Part shown: positions 7,789-16,193 of the stretch, piece after piece
Layout of the letters: each line of letters opens with the position of its first letter
Numbering within the stretch: position 1 is the stretch's first letter
Origin: Microvirga brassicacearum
GTDB lineage: Bacteria; Pseudomonadota; Alphaproteobacteria; Rhizobiales; Beijerinckiaceae
Direction of reading: 5' to 3'
Assembly: GCF_008757455.1 (NCBI RefSeq)
Contig: NZ_VCMV01000013.1
Span: 571,237-635,236 of the forward strand
Length of the DNA stretch: 64,000 nt
The notes under the pieces: generated by a model
What the model was told of the DNA's origin: nothing
Seen by the model: only the letters and a program-made list of their open reading frames with translations
The model's database searches: none
Program-made: the position numbers and the translations under genes

Positions 7789-8065
7789 TCACATGACGAA
7801 GAAGTCCTTGTTCGTCTATGCGACTTTTAGATAACGTGGCGATCTGGATTGCCGCACCGTCGCCACTGCCGTCAGCGTCATAATAGAGTTTGCCGTTCTT
7901 CTTGTTGTAGATCAGATAGTCATCGGCATCCTTGGCCTTGTCGCCGATCGTGAAATACGCGCCCTTGAGCTTGGCCGGACTCGCCTCGCTACCCTTCTTG
8001 CCCAGGCTTTTAAAAGAACCGATTGTCGAGCCAGAGCGAGTCGTCGCGCACCTTAACCCCCAACC
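7789..8065 (-). pseudogene. C-terminal remnant of an RTX-type calcium-binding protein
   Basis: Reading leftwards from 8065 the frames give VRDDSLWLDN, then after a one-base shift in a TTTTAAAA run KSLGKKGSEASPAKLKGAYF and YLIYNKKNGKLYYDADGSGD, then after a second shift in TCTAAAAGTC KVA-stop-TNKDFFVM and a final stop. This is the standard end of secreted RTX/hemolysin-type proteins of rhizobia (LDN...F-K-x-L-G-K-K-G, YN-x-x-x-G-x-L-x-YDADG, ...DFF-V). Two frameshifts and one nonsense codon show decay. The glycine-rich nonapeptide repeats that should lie upstream are gone. Confidence 0.8.
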
Positions 8066-8216
8066 CGACCTTCACGCGATGCATCCGAGAACTTGCACCG
8101 CGCGAATGCCGGGCCCTTGTTTCTGACTGGGCGACCTTTCCGGCATTGGACACTAACGGTCGCCAACGCTGATCCAAACAAATGAAGTTTTTGTAGGCCT
8201 TAAGTTGCGTGCATCC

Positions 8217-9251
8217 TCAGACTGCCGGCGGGTTCAATCGCGCGAAGCCTTCCTGACGGTGGTAAGGGAAGTACGGGTAGGGTGCCGTGACAGCGCTGGC
8301 CGCATCCAGCCGCGCCACTTGATCTGGGGTGAGCGTCCAGCCGACAGCACCCAGGTTCTGGCGCAACTGCTCCTCGTTGCGAGCACCGATGATGACCGAC
8401 GACACCGTCGGGCGTCCCAGCAGCCAATTGATGGCGATCTGCGGTATGGTTTTGCCGGTTTCATTCGCGATCTCATCGAGCGCATCCACGACGCGGAACA
8501 GGTGCTCATCGTCGACGGGAGGGCCGAATTCGGCGGTCTCGTGTAGCCGGCTGCCCTGCGGCAACGGCCGGCCCCGCCGGATCTTCCCGGTCAGCCGTCC
8601 CCAGCCAAGCGGGCTCCACACCAAGGCGCCGACACCCTGATCCAATCCGAGCGGCATGAGCTCCCATTCGTAGTCGCGACTGATCAGCGAGTAGTAGACC
8701 TGATGGGCAACGTAGCGCGACCAACCATGCCTGTCGGAAACAGCCAGCGACTTCATCACCTGCCAGCCCGAGAAGTTGGAGACGCCGACATACCGGATCT
8801 TGCCAGCTCGCACGAGGTCATCGAGGGTCGCGAGCACCTCTTCGACAGGCGTGCCCGCATCGAAGGCATGCAGTTGCAGGAGGTCGATGTAGTCGGTGCC
8901 GAGCCGGCGCAGAGCCGCATCGCACGCCCTGATCAGACGGGAGCGGGAGGAGCCTGCATCATTTGGTCCATCCCCCATCGGAAGGCTGGTCTTCGTCGAG
9001 ATAATAACCCAGTCGCGGCGCCCCTTGATGGCGGCGCCCAAGACCTCCTCGGACGCTCCATTGGAGTACACGTCGGCGGTGTCGAACAGCGTGGCACCGG
9101 CCTCCAGGCAGATGTCGATCAGCCGGCGTGCCTCCTGCGCGTCCGTTTGGCCCCAGGCGCCGAAGAGGGGTCCCTGACCGCCAAAGGTTCCGGCTCCAAA
9201 GCTCAGGGCTGGAACCTTCAAGCCTGAGGCTCCCAAACGTCTGTATTCCAT
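8217..9251 (-). CDS. Aldo/keto reductase
   Basis: This 344-residue NADPH-dependent oxidoreductase reduces aldehydes or ketones to alcohols. The opening MEYRRLGASGLKVPALSFGA is typical. The catalytic tetrad is visible as Asp and Tyr in LFDTADVYSNG, Lys in ISTKTS and His in DLLQLHAFD. The NADPH-phosphate region appears as the late SSVIIGARNEEQLRQNLGAV. It is closest to the AKR12/YghZ- or potassium-channel-beta-like group. The start at 9251 has AGGAAC before it; 20 more codons are open upstream but have no site. A LysR gene is divergent 123 bases away and is the likely regulator. Substrate unknown. Confidence 0.92.
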   Translation of the reverse strand: MEYRRLGASGLKVPALSFGAGTFGGQGPLFGAWGQTDAQEARRLIDICLEAGATLFDTADVYSNGASEEVLGAAIKGRRDWVIISTKTSLPMGDGPNDAGSSRSRLIRACDAALRRLGTDYIDLLQLHAFDAGTPVEEVLATLDDLVRAGKIRYVGVSNFSGWQVMKSLAVSDRHGWSRYVAHQVYYSLISRDYEWELMPLGLDQGVGALVWSPLGWGRLTGKIRRGRPLPQGSRLHETAEFGPPVDDEHLFRVVDALDEIANETGKTIPQIAINWLLGRPTVSSVIIGARNEEQLRQNLGAVGWTLTPDQVARLDAASAVTAPYPYFPYHRQEGFARLNPPAV

Positions 9252-9374
9252 GTCGAGTTCCTGTTCTGCGCTGCGTGAGCGTGTTGTCGGGAGAAGACAT
9301 GAGCCATTCACCGTGGTTTGCGAAGGCGGGTGTTTCGACTATCGTCCATAAGCAGAACTTAGAGATAAACACCT

Positions 9375-10298
9375 ATGGACCGCTTCGCGGCAATGGCCAC
9401 CTTTGTGCGGGTGGCGGAACTGGGCAGCCTGTCGGCGGTTGCCCGTGAGCTCGGCCTCACCCAGCCGGCCGTGAGCCAGCAGATCGCAAGCCTCGAGCGC
9501 CATCTCCGCACTCGCCTGTTTCATCGCAGCACGCGAAAGCTGACGCTGACGGCGAGCGGGGAGACCTACCTCGCCCGGGCCCGGCAGATCTTGGACGAGG
9601 TGGCGGAGGTCGAGGAAGACCTCCTCTGTCTCTCAAGCGAACTCAAGGGCAGTCTGCGCGTGCAGGCGCCCAGCGGACTGGGCCAGAAATACCTTGCTCC
9701 GCTCATTGTGGAGTTCCACCGCGAACATCGGGGTCTCACGGTCGAGCTGATCCTCGGCGACCATGTCGCTGATCTGATTGGAGAAGGCGTGGACGTGGCG
9801 TTCCGTCTCGGAACACTCGCCTCCGCAAGTCTCGTTGCGCGGAAGCTCGGATCCGTATCGCGCATCCTCGTTGCTTCACCGGGCTATGTCGCGGCCCATG
9901 GGAATCCGGCAACTCCGGACGAGCTGACCCGGCACGACCATGTCCGCTTTAGCTGGACGTCTGCGGGCGAGCATCTGACCCTGATCGGTCCTCAGGGTCC
10001 GGTCACGGTTGCTGTCAGATCGAGCTTTCGGGCCAATAATTCGTTCGTTCTCGTGCAGGCGCTGCGATCAGGACTCGGCGTCGGCGGTGTGCAACTGCCA
10101 CTAGTCCAAGACTTGCTCGAGAACGGCGAGCTGGTGCGGGTCCTGGAAGACTATGCCTATCCACCGATGGATCTGCATGCGGTGTATTCGTCAGGGCGGT
10201 TTGTCCCCCGTAAGGTCCGTGCTCTTGTAGAGCATCTCGTTACGGGTCTGGCGCAGGTTCCTGGACTGGAGCTGCCACCGCGTTCTACCGCATGGTGA
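9375..10298 (+). CDS. LysR-family transcriptional regulator
   Basis: The 307-residue protein has the N-terminal winged helix-turn-helix (MDRFAAMATFVRVAELGSLS, then LTQPAVSQQIASLERHL, residues 1-60) and a periplasmic-binding-protein-like effector domain from about residue 90. VDVAFRLGTL and LRSGLGVGGVQLPLV are usual in the group that includes the AaeR/CrgA-like regulators. It is divergent from the aldo/keto reductase gene, the classic arrangement in which a LysR protein controls its neighbour and itself from the shared region. The inducer is unknown. Confidence 0.93.
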   Translation: MDRFAAMATFVRVAELGSLSAVARELGLTQPAVSQQIASLERHLRTRLFHRSTRKLTLTASGETYLARARQILDEVAEVEEDLLCLSSELKGSLRVQAPSGLGQKYLAPLIVEFHREHRGLTVELILGDHVADLIGEGVDVAFRLGTLASASLVARKLGSVSRILVASPGYVAAHGNPATPDELTRHDHVRFSWTSAGEHLTLIGPQGPVTVAVRSSFRANNSFVLVQALRSGLGVGGVQLPLVQDLLENGELVRVLEDYAYPPMDLHAVYSSGRFVPRKVRALVEHLVTGLAQVPGLELPPRSTAW

Positions 10299-10609
10299 TC
10301 GTGAGGCGAGGACCCACTTCGTTGCCTCAGACAAGGCGCGGAGCGTTGGTTGTGTTTGACACCAGATGCTGCATCACCGCAGTCCTCAAGTGCATGAACT
10401 GCGCGCTCTCGCGTTCGACTGTTCGCCATTAGATCCAGCCGCGATTTTGGACCCCGACCCGCGAGGACTTCGCCCTTCTCGCTCTTCGGCACGTTTGGAG
10501 AAGTCGAACGTCCGTCCAAGTTCCGCCGCAACCTCATCGAAGAAGCGGCCAATAACACCCAGCCTCGTTTCATGGTATCGGCCCGAGAGGAATTCCGGCA
10601 GGTGATGTC
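10299..10609. other. Intergenic region with a start-less open frame on the minus strand
   Basis: On the minus strand 10607-10386 an open frame reads HHLPEFLSGRYHETRLGVIG then RFFDEVAAELGRTFDFSKRA and ends in a stop. The composition is protein-like but there is no start codon and I know no matching family. It may be the end of a lost gene. Otherwise the stretch holds only the 3' flank of the LysR gene and the leader of the HAD gene. Confidence 0.3.
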
Positions 10610-11254
10610 ATGATGATCTTTTTCGACGTTGATGGGGTGCTCATCGACGGCTGGCATGCAAACAACACGTTGCGCAAGCCATGGGACGCGATGATCGAGG
10701 CCGATCTCGGAATCGACCGCGAGGCCTTCCAGAAACTGTTTTTTGGCGCTCCCGGTAGCCGATCCGCGTCGCCGATGTTTGAGTGCGTCTCGGGTCGCCT
10801 CGATTTGAAAGACGCGTTGGCCGAAGCTCTTCCGCAGGTGGGCTACGACGGCAGCGTAGACGATTTCATGCGCTACTGGTTCGAGAAGGATTCGAACGTG
10901 AATGCGGATGTTATCAGCCTGGTCGAGGAGATCAGGGAACGCAGCGGAGCACCGATGTTCGTTGCGACCGGGCAGGAGCACAACCGCGCTCACTACCTCT
11001 GGAATGAGCTGGGTTTCTCAAGGCTCTTTGACGGAATTTTCTACAGCGCCAAAATCGGGTACGCAAAGAACGATGTACGGTTCTTCGAAGCAATCAATCG
11101 CTCGCTTGGGATCAGTGCGGGGGAGCGACCGTTGTTCTTCGACGATCAGCCTGAGATTGTTGACCTGGCGAGGAGCGTCGGTTGGGACGGGGCCGCCTTC
11201 ACGTCGATAAAGGATATTCAGGAACATCCCCGGTTGCGGCACCTGTGGCCTTGA
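10610..11254 (+). CDS. HAD-superfamily hydrolase
   Basis: A 214-residue haloacid dehalogenase-type hydrolase, usually a phosphatase. Motif I is FFDVDGVL with nucleophile Asp6 and acid/base Asp8; motif II is VATGQ (Thr); a Lys in YAKNDVRFF serves as motif III; motif IV is LFFDDQPEIV with two acidic residues. The about 60-residue cap between motifs I and II is helical. The organisation fits the HAD-IA group of small phosphatases such as YihX-like or phosphoglycolate phosphatase-like proteins. AGGTGATGTC precedes the start. It stands alone; the substrate is unknown. Confidence 0.88.
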   Translation: MMIFFDVDGVLIDGWHANNTLRKPWDAMIEADLGIDREAFQKLFFGAPGSRSASPMFECVSGRLDLKDALAEALPQVGYDGSVDDFMRYWFEKDSNVNADVISLVEEIRERSGAPMFVATGQEHNRAHYLWNELGFSRLFDGIFYSAKIGYAKNDVRFFEAINRSLGISAGERPLFFDDQPEIVDLARSVGWDGAAFTSIKDIQEHPRLRHLWP

Positions 11255-11546
11255 GTGGGGGCGTTCACGTCCGTGAATGTGCGCGAACACCTTCGACAGA
11301 CGGATGCCGCGATTTTCCGTTCTCTTGCGAATTGATCTGCAACGCGGACCGGACCGTCCAGACGGCCTAGATCGCCAGAACTGCATAGGAACAACTTTGA
11401 CGCGCCTGCGCATTTCGACCTAGTTTACCTGCCGAGCCGGGTCTCGTCATGCACCTGCGCGCGCCCGGCGCGCGACATGCTCAGCCCGTCGACATGTCGA
11501 GCAGCCATTTCCGTTTTCGATGCGTCGTTAGAGAGAGGAATGGATC
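11255..11546. other. Intergenic region before the sulfatase gene
   Basis: About 290 bases with no gene. A GC-rich segment GCGCGCGCCCGGCGCGCG and a GTCGACATGTCGA near-palindrome lie at about 11457-11500. The latter could be an operator but has no known match. The sulfatase ribosome binding site GAGAGGAATG is at the end. Confidence 0.35.
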
Positions 11547-13349
11547 ATGAGCCACGATGTGTCCCGAGACAACGAGCTAAGCGAGGATCGATCGGCAGCA
11601 GGCTTGAGCCGCCGCAATATCCTGCTTGCCGGCACTGCCATGGCGGCTGCAACCGTCACTGGGGCACCGGCAGCTGCGCAGACGCAACTCGCGCGTCCGA
11701 CGCCAGCGAGCCCGCCCGGACAGAAGCCGAACATCCTGGTCATTTGGGGTGATGACATCGGCATCGCAAACATCAGCGCATATTCCAACGGCCTCATGGG
11801 TTACGAGACCCCGAACATCGATCGCATTGCCCGCGAAGGCATCCGGTTCCAACACTATTACGGCGAGCAATCCTGCACCGCCGGGCGGGCCGCCTTCCTC
11901 ACCGGCCAGCACGGCATTCGCACCGGGTTGACCAAGGTCGGCTTTCCCGGCGCGCCGATGGGCATGAGCCAGCTGGATCCGTCGATTGGAGGATTGCTCA
12001 AGAATCTCGGATACGCCACCGGCCAGTTCGGGAAGAACCACGTTGGTGATCGGAATGAGTCGCTGCCCACCGTGAACGGCTTCGACGAGTTCTTCGGCAA
12101 TCTTTACCATCTCAATGCCGAAGAAGAGCCGGAACTTCCCGATTATCCAAAAGACCCCTCCTACAAAGCTAAGTTCGGGCCGCGCGGTGTCCTCAGGTGT
12201 AAGGCGAGCGACATCGACGATCCCACGATCGATCCACGCTTCGGAAAGATCGGCAAGCAAACGATCGAAGACACGGGTGCGCTCACCAAAAAGCGCATGG
12301 AAACGATCGACGATGAAACGTCGGAAGCCGCTATCGCCTATATGAAGCGGCAGCAATCGTCCGGAAAACCGTTCTTCGTCTGGTTCAACAGCACGCGGAT
12401 GCACCTACGCACGCATGTTCGACCGGAGCGCCGCGGGCGCTATACTCATGGCGACAGCGAATATATCGACGGCATGATGGAGCACGACGATATCGTCGGA
12501 AACCTACTGAAATCTCTCGACGACATGGGCATCGCCGAGAACACAATCGTCGTCTACTCGACCGACAACGGGCCTCACATGAACACGTGGCCCGACGGAG
12601 CCATGACATGGTTTCGCAGCGAGAAGAACACCAATTGGGAAGGTGCCTTCCGTGTGCCCTGCTTGGTACGATGGCCGGGCGCGATCCAGCCTGGCACGGT
12701 GACCAATGAACTCATGAGCCACAATGATTGGATCCCCACGTTCTGTGCGATCGCGGGCGAGCCGGACATCGTGAACAAGCTCAAGGGGGGCTATACGGCG
12801 AACGGAATCAACTACAAGGTTCACTTGGATGGCTACGATCAATCCGCTTTCCTGCGCAATGTAAGCGGCAGCGCAGCGAACAATAACGGTGCCAAAACCG
12901 CGCGTAACAAATTTTTCTATTCCGACGATGACGGCCTGCTGGTCGGGATGCGTCAGGGCGACTACAAATACGTCTTCTCGGAGCAGCGGAAAGAGGGGAC
13001 GATGGCCGTGTGGGCCGAACCCTTCACGACGCTCCGTCTGCAGAAGATTTTCAACCTGATGCAAGATCCGTTCGAACGCGCCGACATCACATCCAACACC
13101 TTCTGGGATTGGCAACTCAATCACGTCGGAAGCGCCTACGGGATGATGGACGAGGTGTTCCAGTTCGTGGCGACGTTCAAGGAGTTTCCCCCGCGCTCGT
13201 TCCCACCGAGCTTCAATCCGGCAAACATCCTCGAAAGCATGATGGACGAAATCAAGACTAAAAAATCACTGAGCGAAGGGTTGGACCTCGAGCGCATTCG
13301 CGGCGGTTTGAACCGCATGATCCAGGAACAACTCCAGGCTCCGCGATAA
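11547..13349 (+). CDS. Tat-exported arylsulfatase
   Basis: This 600-residue type I sulfatase cleaves sulfate esters. A twin-arginine signal SRRNILLAGTAMAAATVTG (21-39) with a likely cut after AAAQ sends it folded to the periplasm. The body begins KPNILVIWGDDIGIANIS, where the two Asp bind Ca2+, and the signature SCTAGRAAFLTG has Cys110, the residue converted to formylglycine. The pattern C-x-A-G-R is the variant of C-x-P-x-R seen in this group of long bacterial arylsulfatases. Further metal/substrate residues appear in STDNGPH and NWEGAFRVP. No formylglycine-generating enzyme, permease or regulator lies next to it, so it must rely on one elsewhere. Confidence 0.93.
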   Translation: MSHDVSRDNELSEDRSAAGLSRRNILLAGTAMAAATVTGAPAAAQTQLARPTPASPPGQKPNILVIWGDDIGIANISAYSNGLMGYETPNIDRIAREGIRFQHYYGEQSCTAGRAAFLTGQHGIRTGLTKVGFPGAPMGMSQLDPSIGGLLKNLGYATGQFGKNHVGDRNESLPTVNGFDEFFGNLYHLNAEEEPELPDYPKDPSYKAKFGPRGVLRCKASDIDDPTIDPRFGKIGKQTIEDTGALTKKRMETIDDETSEAAIAYMKRQQSSGKPFFVWFNSTRMHLRTHVRPERRGRYTHGDSEYIDGMMEHDDIVGNLLKSLDDMGIAENTIVVYSTDNGPHMNTWPDGAMTWFRSEKNTNWEGAFRVPCLVRWPGAIQPGTVTNELMSHNDWIPTFCAIAGEPDIVNKLKGGYTANGINYKVHLDGYDQSAFLRNVSGSAANNNGAKTARNKFFYSDDDGLLVGMRQGDYKYVFSEQRKEGTMAVWAEPFTTLRLQKIFNLMQDPFERADITSNTFWDWQLNHVGSAYGMMDEVFQFVATFKEFPPRSFPPSFNPANILESMMDEIKTKKSLSEGLDLERIRGGLNRMIQEQLQAPR

Positions 13350-13808
13350 TCGACAACTGGTTTTACCAAGCTGTCTTGAAGTGGTCCGCCTGCCGATCGG
13401 TGGCAGGCGGGCACTTCGTAAGCAAGTCGCGCGAGGTCCGAACGCCCATCGCGCCACGTAGTCGGGAAAGATGCCCGGCAGCGGCGGGAGGTTGCCGGTC
13501 AGATCGCGCCCCGACTCGAAACAGATTGCGTTCAACACGAGGGCACATCTTGAGCGACTCCTCCGTTGCTCCAGTGGCTATAATAGGCATATGATCCCGC
13601 GGACGGACTGCGCGATCGGCATTCTACCATGCGCAACTGCGATGAGGTGGTCCGTCATCAGAAGGAATCATCGAAGCAGGTTTTTGCATTCGACCAGGAA
13701 TCTGGAACTTGCGCGCAAAATTGCTGGCGTCGGTAAAAACCGATCTCCGCTCCGATTCGTCGGAGCCCCCGCTGACGATGCATCTCATAGTGACAGAGGA
13801 ACTCGATT
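13350..13808. other. Gap holding a decayed SRAP fragment
   Basis: About 460 bases between the sulfatase and a secreted protein gene. The first half holds the minus-strand SRAP remnant listed separately. The rest, from about 13560, shows no frame or repeat that I can support apart from a purine-rich ribosome binding site (AGAGGAA) before 13809. Confidence 0.4.
13396..13547 (-). pseudogene. Remnant of an SRAP (YedK/HMCES-like) protein
   Basis: Reading leftwards, one frame gives an initiating Met-Cys at 13547 (SRAP proteins begin Met-Cys, where Cys2 is the catalytic residue). A shifted frame gives RDLTGNLPPLPGIFPDYVA, very like the conserved N-terminal part of rhizobial SRAP proteins. After about 20 residues the similarity stops and the frame runs into RWAFGPRATCLRS, so the remaining about 150-200 residues of the family are missing. 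SRAP proteins crosslink to abasic sites in single-stranded DNA. The call rests on the short but characteristic motif. Confidence 0.5.
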
Positions 13809-14555
13809 ATGAATCTCAATTATCTGGTCCATGCGGCATTTCTGCTGACAGGGATCGCGGTGGCGTCTGGCCAAGCCGTGGCACAAGACGCGGCCAAGAA
13901 GACTCACGTCCCTCTTCAGAAAACCATAGGGGTGGCCACCGCGACCGCGCCGGAGCCGTCGCTTGCTGTCATCAATTCGGCGGGGGCTCGCCTCGAAGGC
14001 GATAAACTCATCCTGACCGGCGTCTCGGCAAACTCGATTGTGTTTGCCGACCGCCCGGTCCGCGCCGCCGGACACGTGACGACAGAACAGTTCATCATGC
14101 AATGGGATCAAGGCAAGGACAGTTTCGCCATCGATCCACCGAATGCCACCATATCGGTGCTGGGTGGGAATGGATCGGATGTGGCCGACGCAGTCGTGAC
14201 CCTGAAATCCGCCAAGCTGGAAGGCACCACGCTCACCTTCGATGTCGCCATCCTCGAAGGAAAGCTCAACGGCGCGACCGGACCCGCCGCCTTGTTCATT
14301 GACTTCTTTGCGGCTCGGTGGGGCGGCGCTGGCGGTTTCCACGGTGTCGCCGCTGGCGGAGGATATCGCGGAGGCGCCTACTGGCATGCTCCCGTTTATC
14401 GCGGCGCCTGGTACGGTGCGGGCGCTGGGGCTGCTGTAGGAGCGGCTGTCGCGGGCGCGGCGGTCGGAGCTGCGGTCGCAGCACCGTATTATAACCCCTA
14501 CGCTCCCCCGCCGCCTCCGCCGTGCGGCTATTATCCTTATCCCCGTTGCTATTGA
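13809..14555 (+). CDS. Secreted protein with Gly/Ala/Tyr-rich tail
   Basis: The 248-residue protein has a signal peptide (MNLNYLVHAAFLLTGIAVAS, cut near VAQDA). A folded region follows from about residue 40 to 165, which looks all-beta (LEGDKLILTGVSANSIVFAD, SFAIDPPNATISVLGG). The C-terminus is low-complexity and rich in Gly, Ala, Tyr and Pro (GGGYRGGAYWHAPVYRGAWY, PPPPPPCGYYPYPRCY). Such tails occur in outer-membrane or surface-associated proteins of Rhizobiales. AGAGGAA precedes the start. I do not recognise the family. A GC-rich hairpin after the stop may end its transcript. Confidence 0.75.
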   Translation: MNLNYLVHAAFLLTGIAVASGQAVAQDAAKKTHVPLQKTIGVATATAPEPSLAVINSAGARLEGDKLILTGVSANSIVFADRPVRAAGHVTTEQFIMQWDQGKDSFAIDPPNATISVLGGNGSDVADAVVTLKSAKLEGTTLTFDVAILEGKLNGATGPAALFIDFFAARWGGAGGFHGVAAGGGYRGGAYWHAPVYRGAWYGAGAGAAVGAAVAGAAVGAAVAAPYYNPYAPPPPPPCGYYPYPRCY

Positions 14556-14595
14556 ACGCTTCGAACGAACCGACGCACAACCGAGCAAATGAGTG

Positions 14596-14622
14596 CAGAG
14601 TCGCGAAACCATCGCGACTCTG
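14596..14622 (+). terminator. Perfect hairpin downstream of the secreted-protein gene
   Basis: CAGAGTCGCG and CGCGACTCTG pair over ten bases around the loop AAACCAT, 41 bases after the stop at 14555. It has no T run, so it may be a Rho-assisted stop or an mRNA-stabilising element rather than a classical terminator. Confidence 0.5.
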
Positions 14623-14722
14623 ACGTTCTGGCCGCACTCCGTTGCCTTGCCGCCGCGCCGACCTTTTTTTCGCTCCCCAGCGGAGTGTTGCATGGCGCGC
14701 GACTGAGCACGGCAGCTCCCCT

Positions 14723-14930
14723 TCAGCGAAGCGACTTCGGAATACGGCCTGCGAGGCGTTCAACATCGCCCGTTACAATGTTGAAGGCCCCAGCCGCGAA
14801 GTCGTTCTGGATGCTCACTCAACTGTTGACGACATTCTCAGGCAATTCGGCTTTAGCCATGCCTGCCCGCAACGCATCAGCCGGAACCGCAACAAAGCCG
14901 AGCGGCTTGCCTGTGCTGAGGCGGCGCACG
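14723..14930 (-). pseudogene. C-terminal remnant of an NmrA-like NAD(P)-binding protein
   Basis: Reading leftwards the frame gives STGKPLGFVAVPADALRAGM, then LPENVVNS, an in-frame TGA, then VSIQNDFAAGAFNIVTGDVE and RLAGRIPKSLR with a final stop. This is the characteristic end of NmrA-type SDR oxidoreductases (G-K-P-x-x-F-V-x-V-P ... DVERLTGRxPxSL). The nucleotide-binding Rossmann half is missing and the nonsense codon breaks what is left. The flanks up to 15041 hold nothing else I can name. Confidence 0.75.
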
Positions 14931-15041
14931 CGTCCTCGATGAATTAGGGAGGACACAACGATGCGGATTCTCTGAATTGACGCAAAGAGTCTGATTGCAA
15001 CAAGCTTGGCTGTCGTAAATGATGCGATAGGAGGGCCAAGC

Positions 15042-16193
15042 ATGTCGATCATCGAACCTACCACTGAGCAACTCGACAATCTCGTTGCTCCTTATCTTGC
15101 GCAACAGTCCCAGGGACTCGGGTTCGCAATCGGATATGTCGGGCCTGACTTCCAGAACATTTACCTTGCGGGGAATCTCCTCAACCAGAACGGCTTCGCG
15201 CTGCCTTTCACCAGCGACACCCCGTTCGAGATTGCATCCGTCTCAAAGACATTCACCGCAACGCTCTATGCCCTTCTCATCCAGCAGGTCACGGATCCCT
15301 CCCCAGTCGTTGGTGACTTTGGCCTCGATATCGCGCAGCAATTCAACGCGATCCCGCTTGTGTCGTTGATCAACTACACATCGGGCCTGCCGACGGATAA
15401 CGCGAACGCCCGGGACTATCTCCCATACCTGGCACAGCCGTATTCAACGCAAGGCATGCTCGGATATCTCAGCATGAATGCCCTTCATCCCCAAGTGCCG
15501 GATGCGACTTATCGTTATTCAAACTTGGCATTTGGCATCATGGGAGCCGTTCTTCCCACGATCGCAGGTGAGGGCAGTACGTTCGAGAATCTGGCCGCAA
15601 CCTACATCTTCGATCGGCTCTCGATGTCGTCGAAATTCTTCGATGAGGTAAGAATCAATCATCTGCCGCGAGGCTTCGATTACTCTCAGAATGTGGCCTC
15701 ACCTGTTCAACCGGGGTGGCCATTCTTCCCGGCCTATAACGGCGCCGGCGGTATCGTTGCCTCGCCAAACGACATGATGACATGGCTCCGGTTTAACATG
15801 GGACTTCAAACGGATCCGATCCTGTCCCCGCTGCTCCCGGCACTTCAGTCGCCCTCAACGACGGTAACGACCCCGTGGAAGGATAGTCTCGGTCTCGGGT
15901 GGTTCCTGACACCAGAGACAACCGACACCTTCGCGTGCGTCTGGAAGGACGGCGACTTGGCGGGATATTCGAGTTTCATGGCATTCCTGCCTAGCTCCGA
16001 TCCCGGCACAGATGCATCACAGGCTGGAGTATTCTTCCTGTCGAATGCCGGCGGTTTGTTCAACGGGGATGCGGAGATCAGCGCCTACATATCTTACAAC
16101 GTGCTGAGAATCATGCAGGGCCTCGAGCAGACAGAAAACTCGCGGAGCTTTCCGCGGTCCAGCATCTCTCGTCATGTGGGCGCGACTTCTTGA
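15042..16193 (+). CDS. Serine hydrolase of the beta-lactamase/PBP4 family
   Basis: A 383-residue class C beta-lactamase-like protein. The nucleophile motif S-x-x-K is SVSK (Ser66, Lys69) in PFEIASVSKTFTATLYAL, the second motif Y-x-N is YSN in TYRYSNLAFGIMG, and a late GYSSFMAFLPSS with a preceding H/K-G-like segment stands where the third motif falls. Such proteins are esterases, D-aminopeptidases or transpeptidase-like enzymes as often as true beta-lactamases. AGGAGG eight bases before the ATG at 15042 decides the start; a TTG 12 codons upstream has no such site. I see no signal peptide, so it is probably cytoplasmic, which argues against a role in antibiotic resistance. Confidence 0.85.
   Translation: MSIIEPTTEQLDNLVAPYLAQQSQGLGFAIGYVGPDFQNIYLAGNLLNQNGFALPFTSDTPFEIASVSKTFTATLYALLIQQVTDPSPVVGDFGLDIAQQFNAIPLVSLINYTSGLPTDNANARDYLPYLAQPYSTQGMLGYLSMNALHPQVPDATYRYSNLAFGIMGAVLPTIAGEGSTFENLAATYIFDRLSMSSKFFDEVRINHLPRGFDYSQNVASPVQPGWPFFPAYNGAGGIVASPNDMMTWLRFNMGLQTDPILSPLLPALQSPSTTVTTPWKDSLGLGWFLTPETTDTFACVWKDGDLAGYSSFMAFLPSSDPGTDASQAGVFFLSNAGGLFNGDAEISAYISYNVLRIMQGLEQTENSRSFPRSSISRHVGATS

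Noticed and set aside
7330..8216. Genomic-island attachment site at tRNA-Met
   Set aside because: I found no direct repeat of the tRNA 3' end in the window, so no att pair can be named.
14642..14947. 101-codon plus-strand frame
   Set aside because: It is antisense to the NmrA-type remnant, whose minus-strand translation matches a known family.
15042..16193. Antibiotic-resistance beta-lactamase
   Set aside because: S-x-x-K and Y-S-N are present but there is no signal peptide, and this fold covers many esterases and peptidases, so no resistance call is made.
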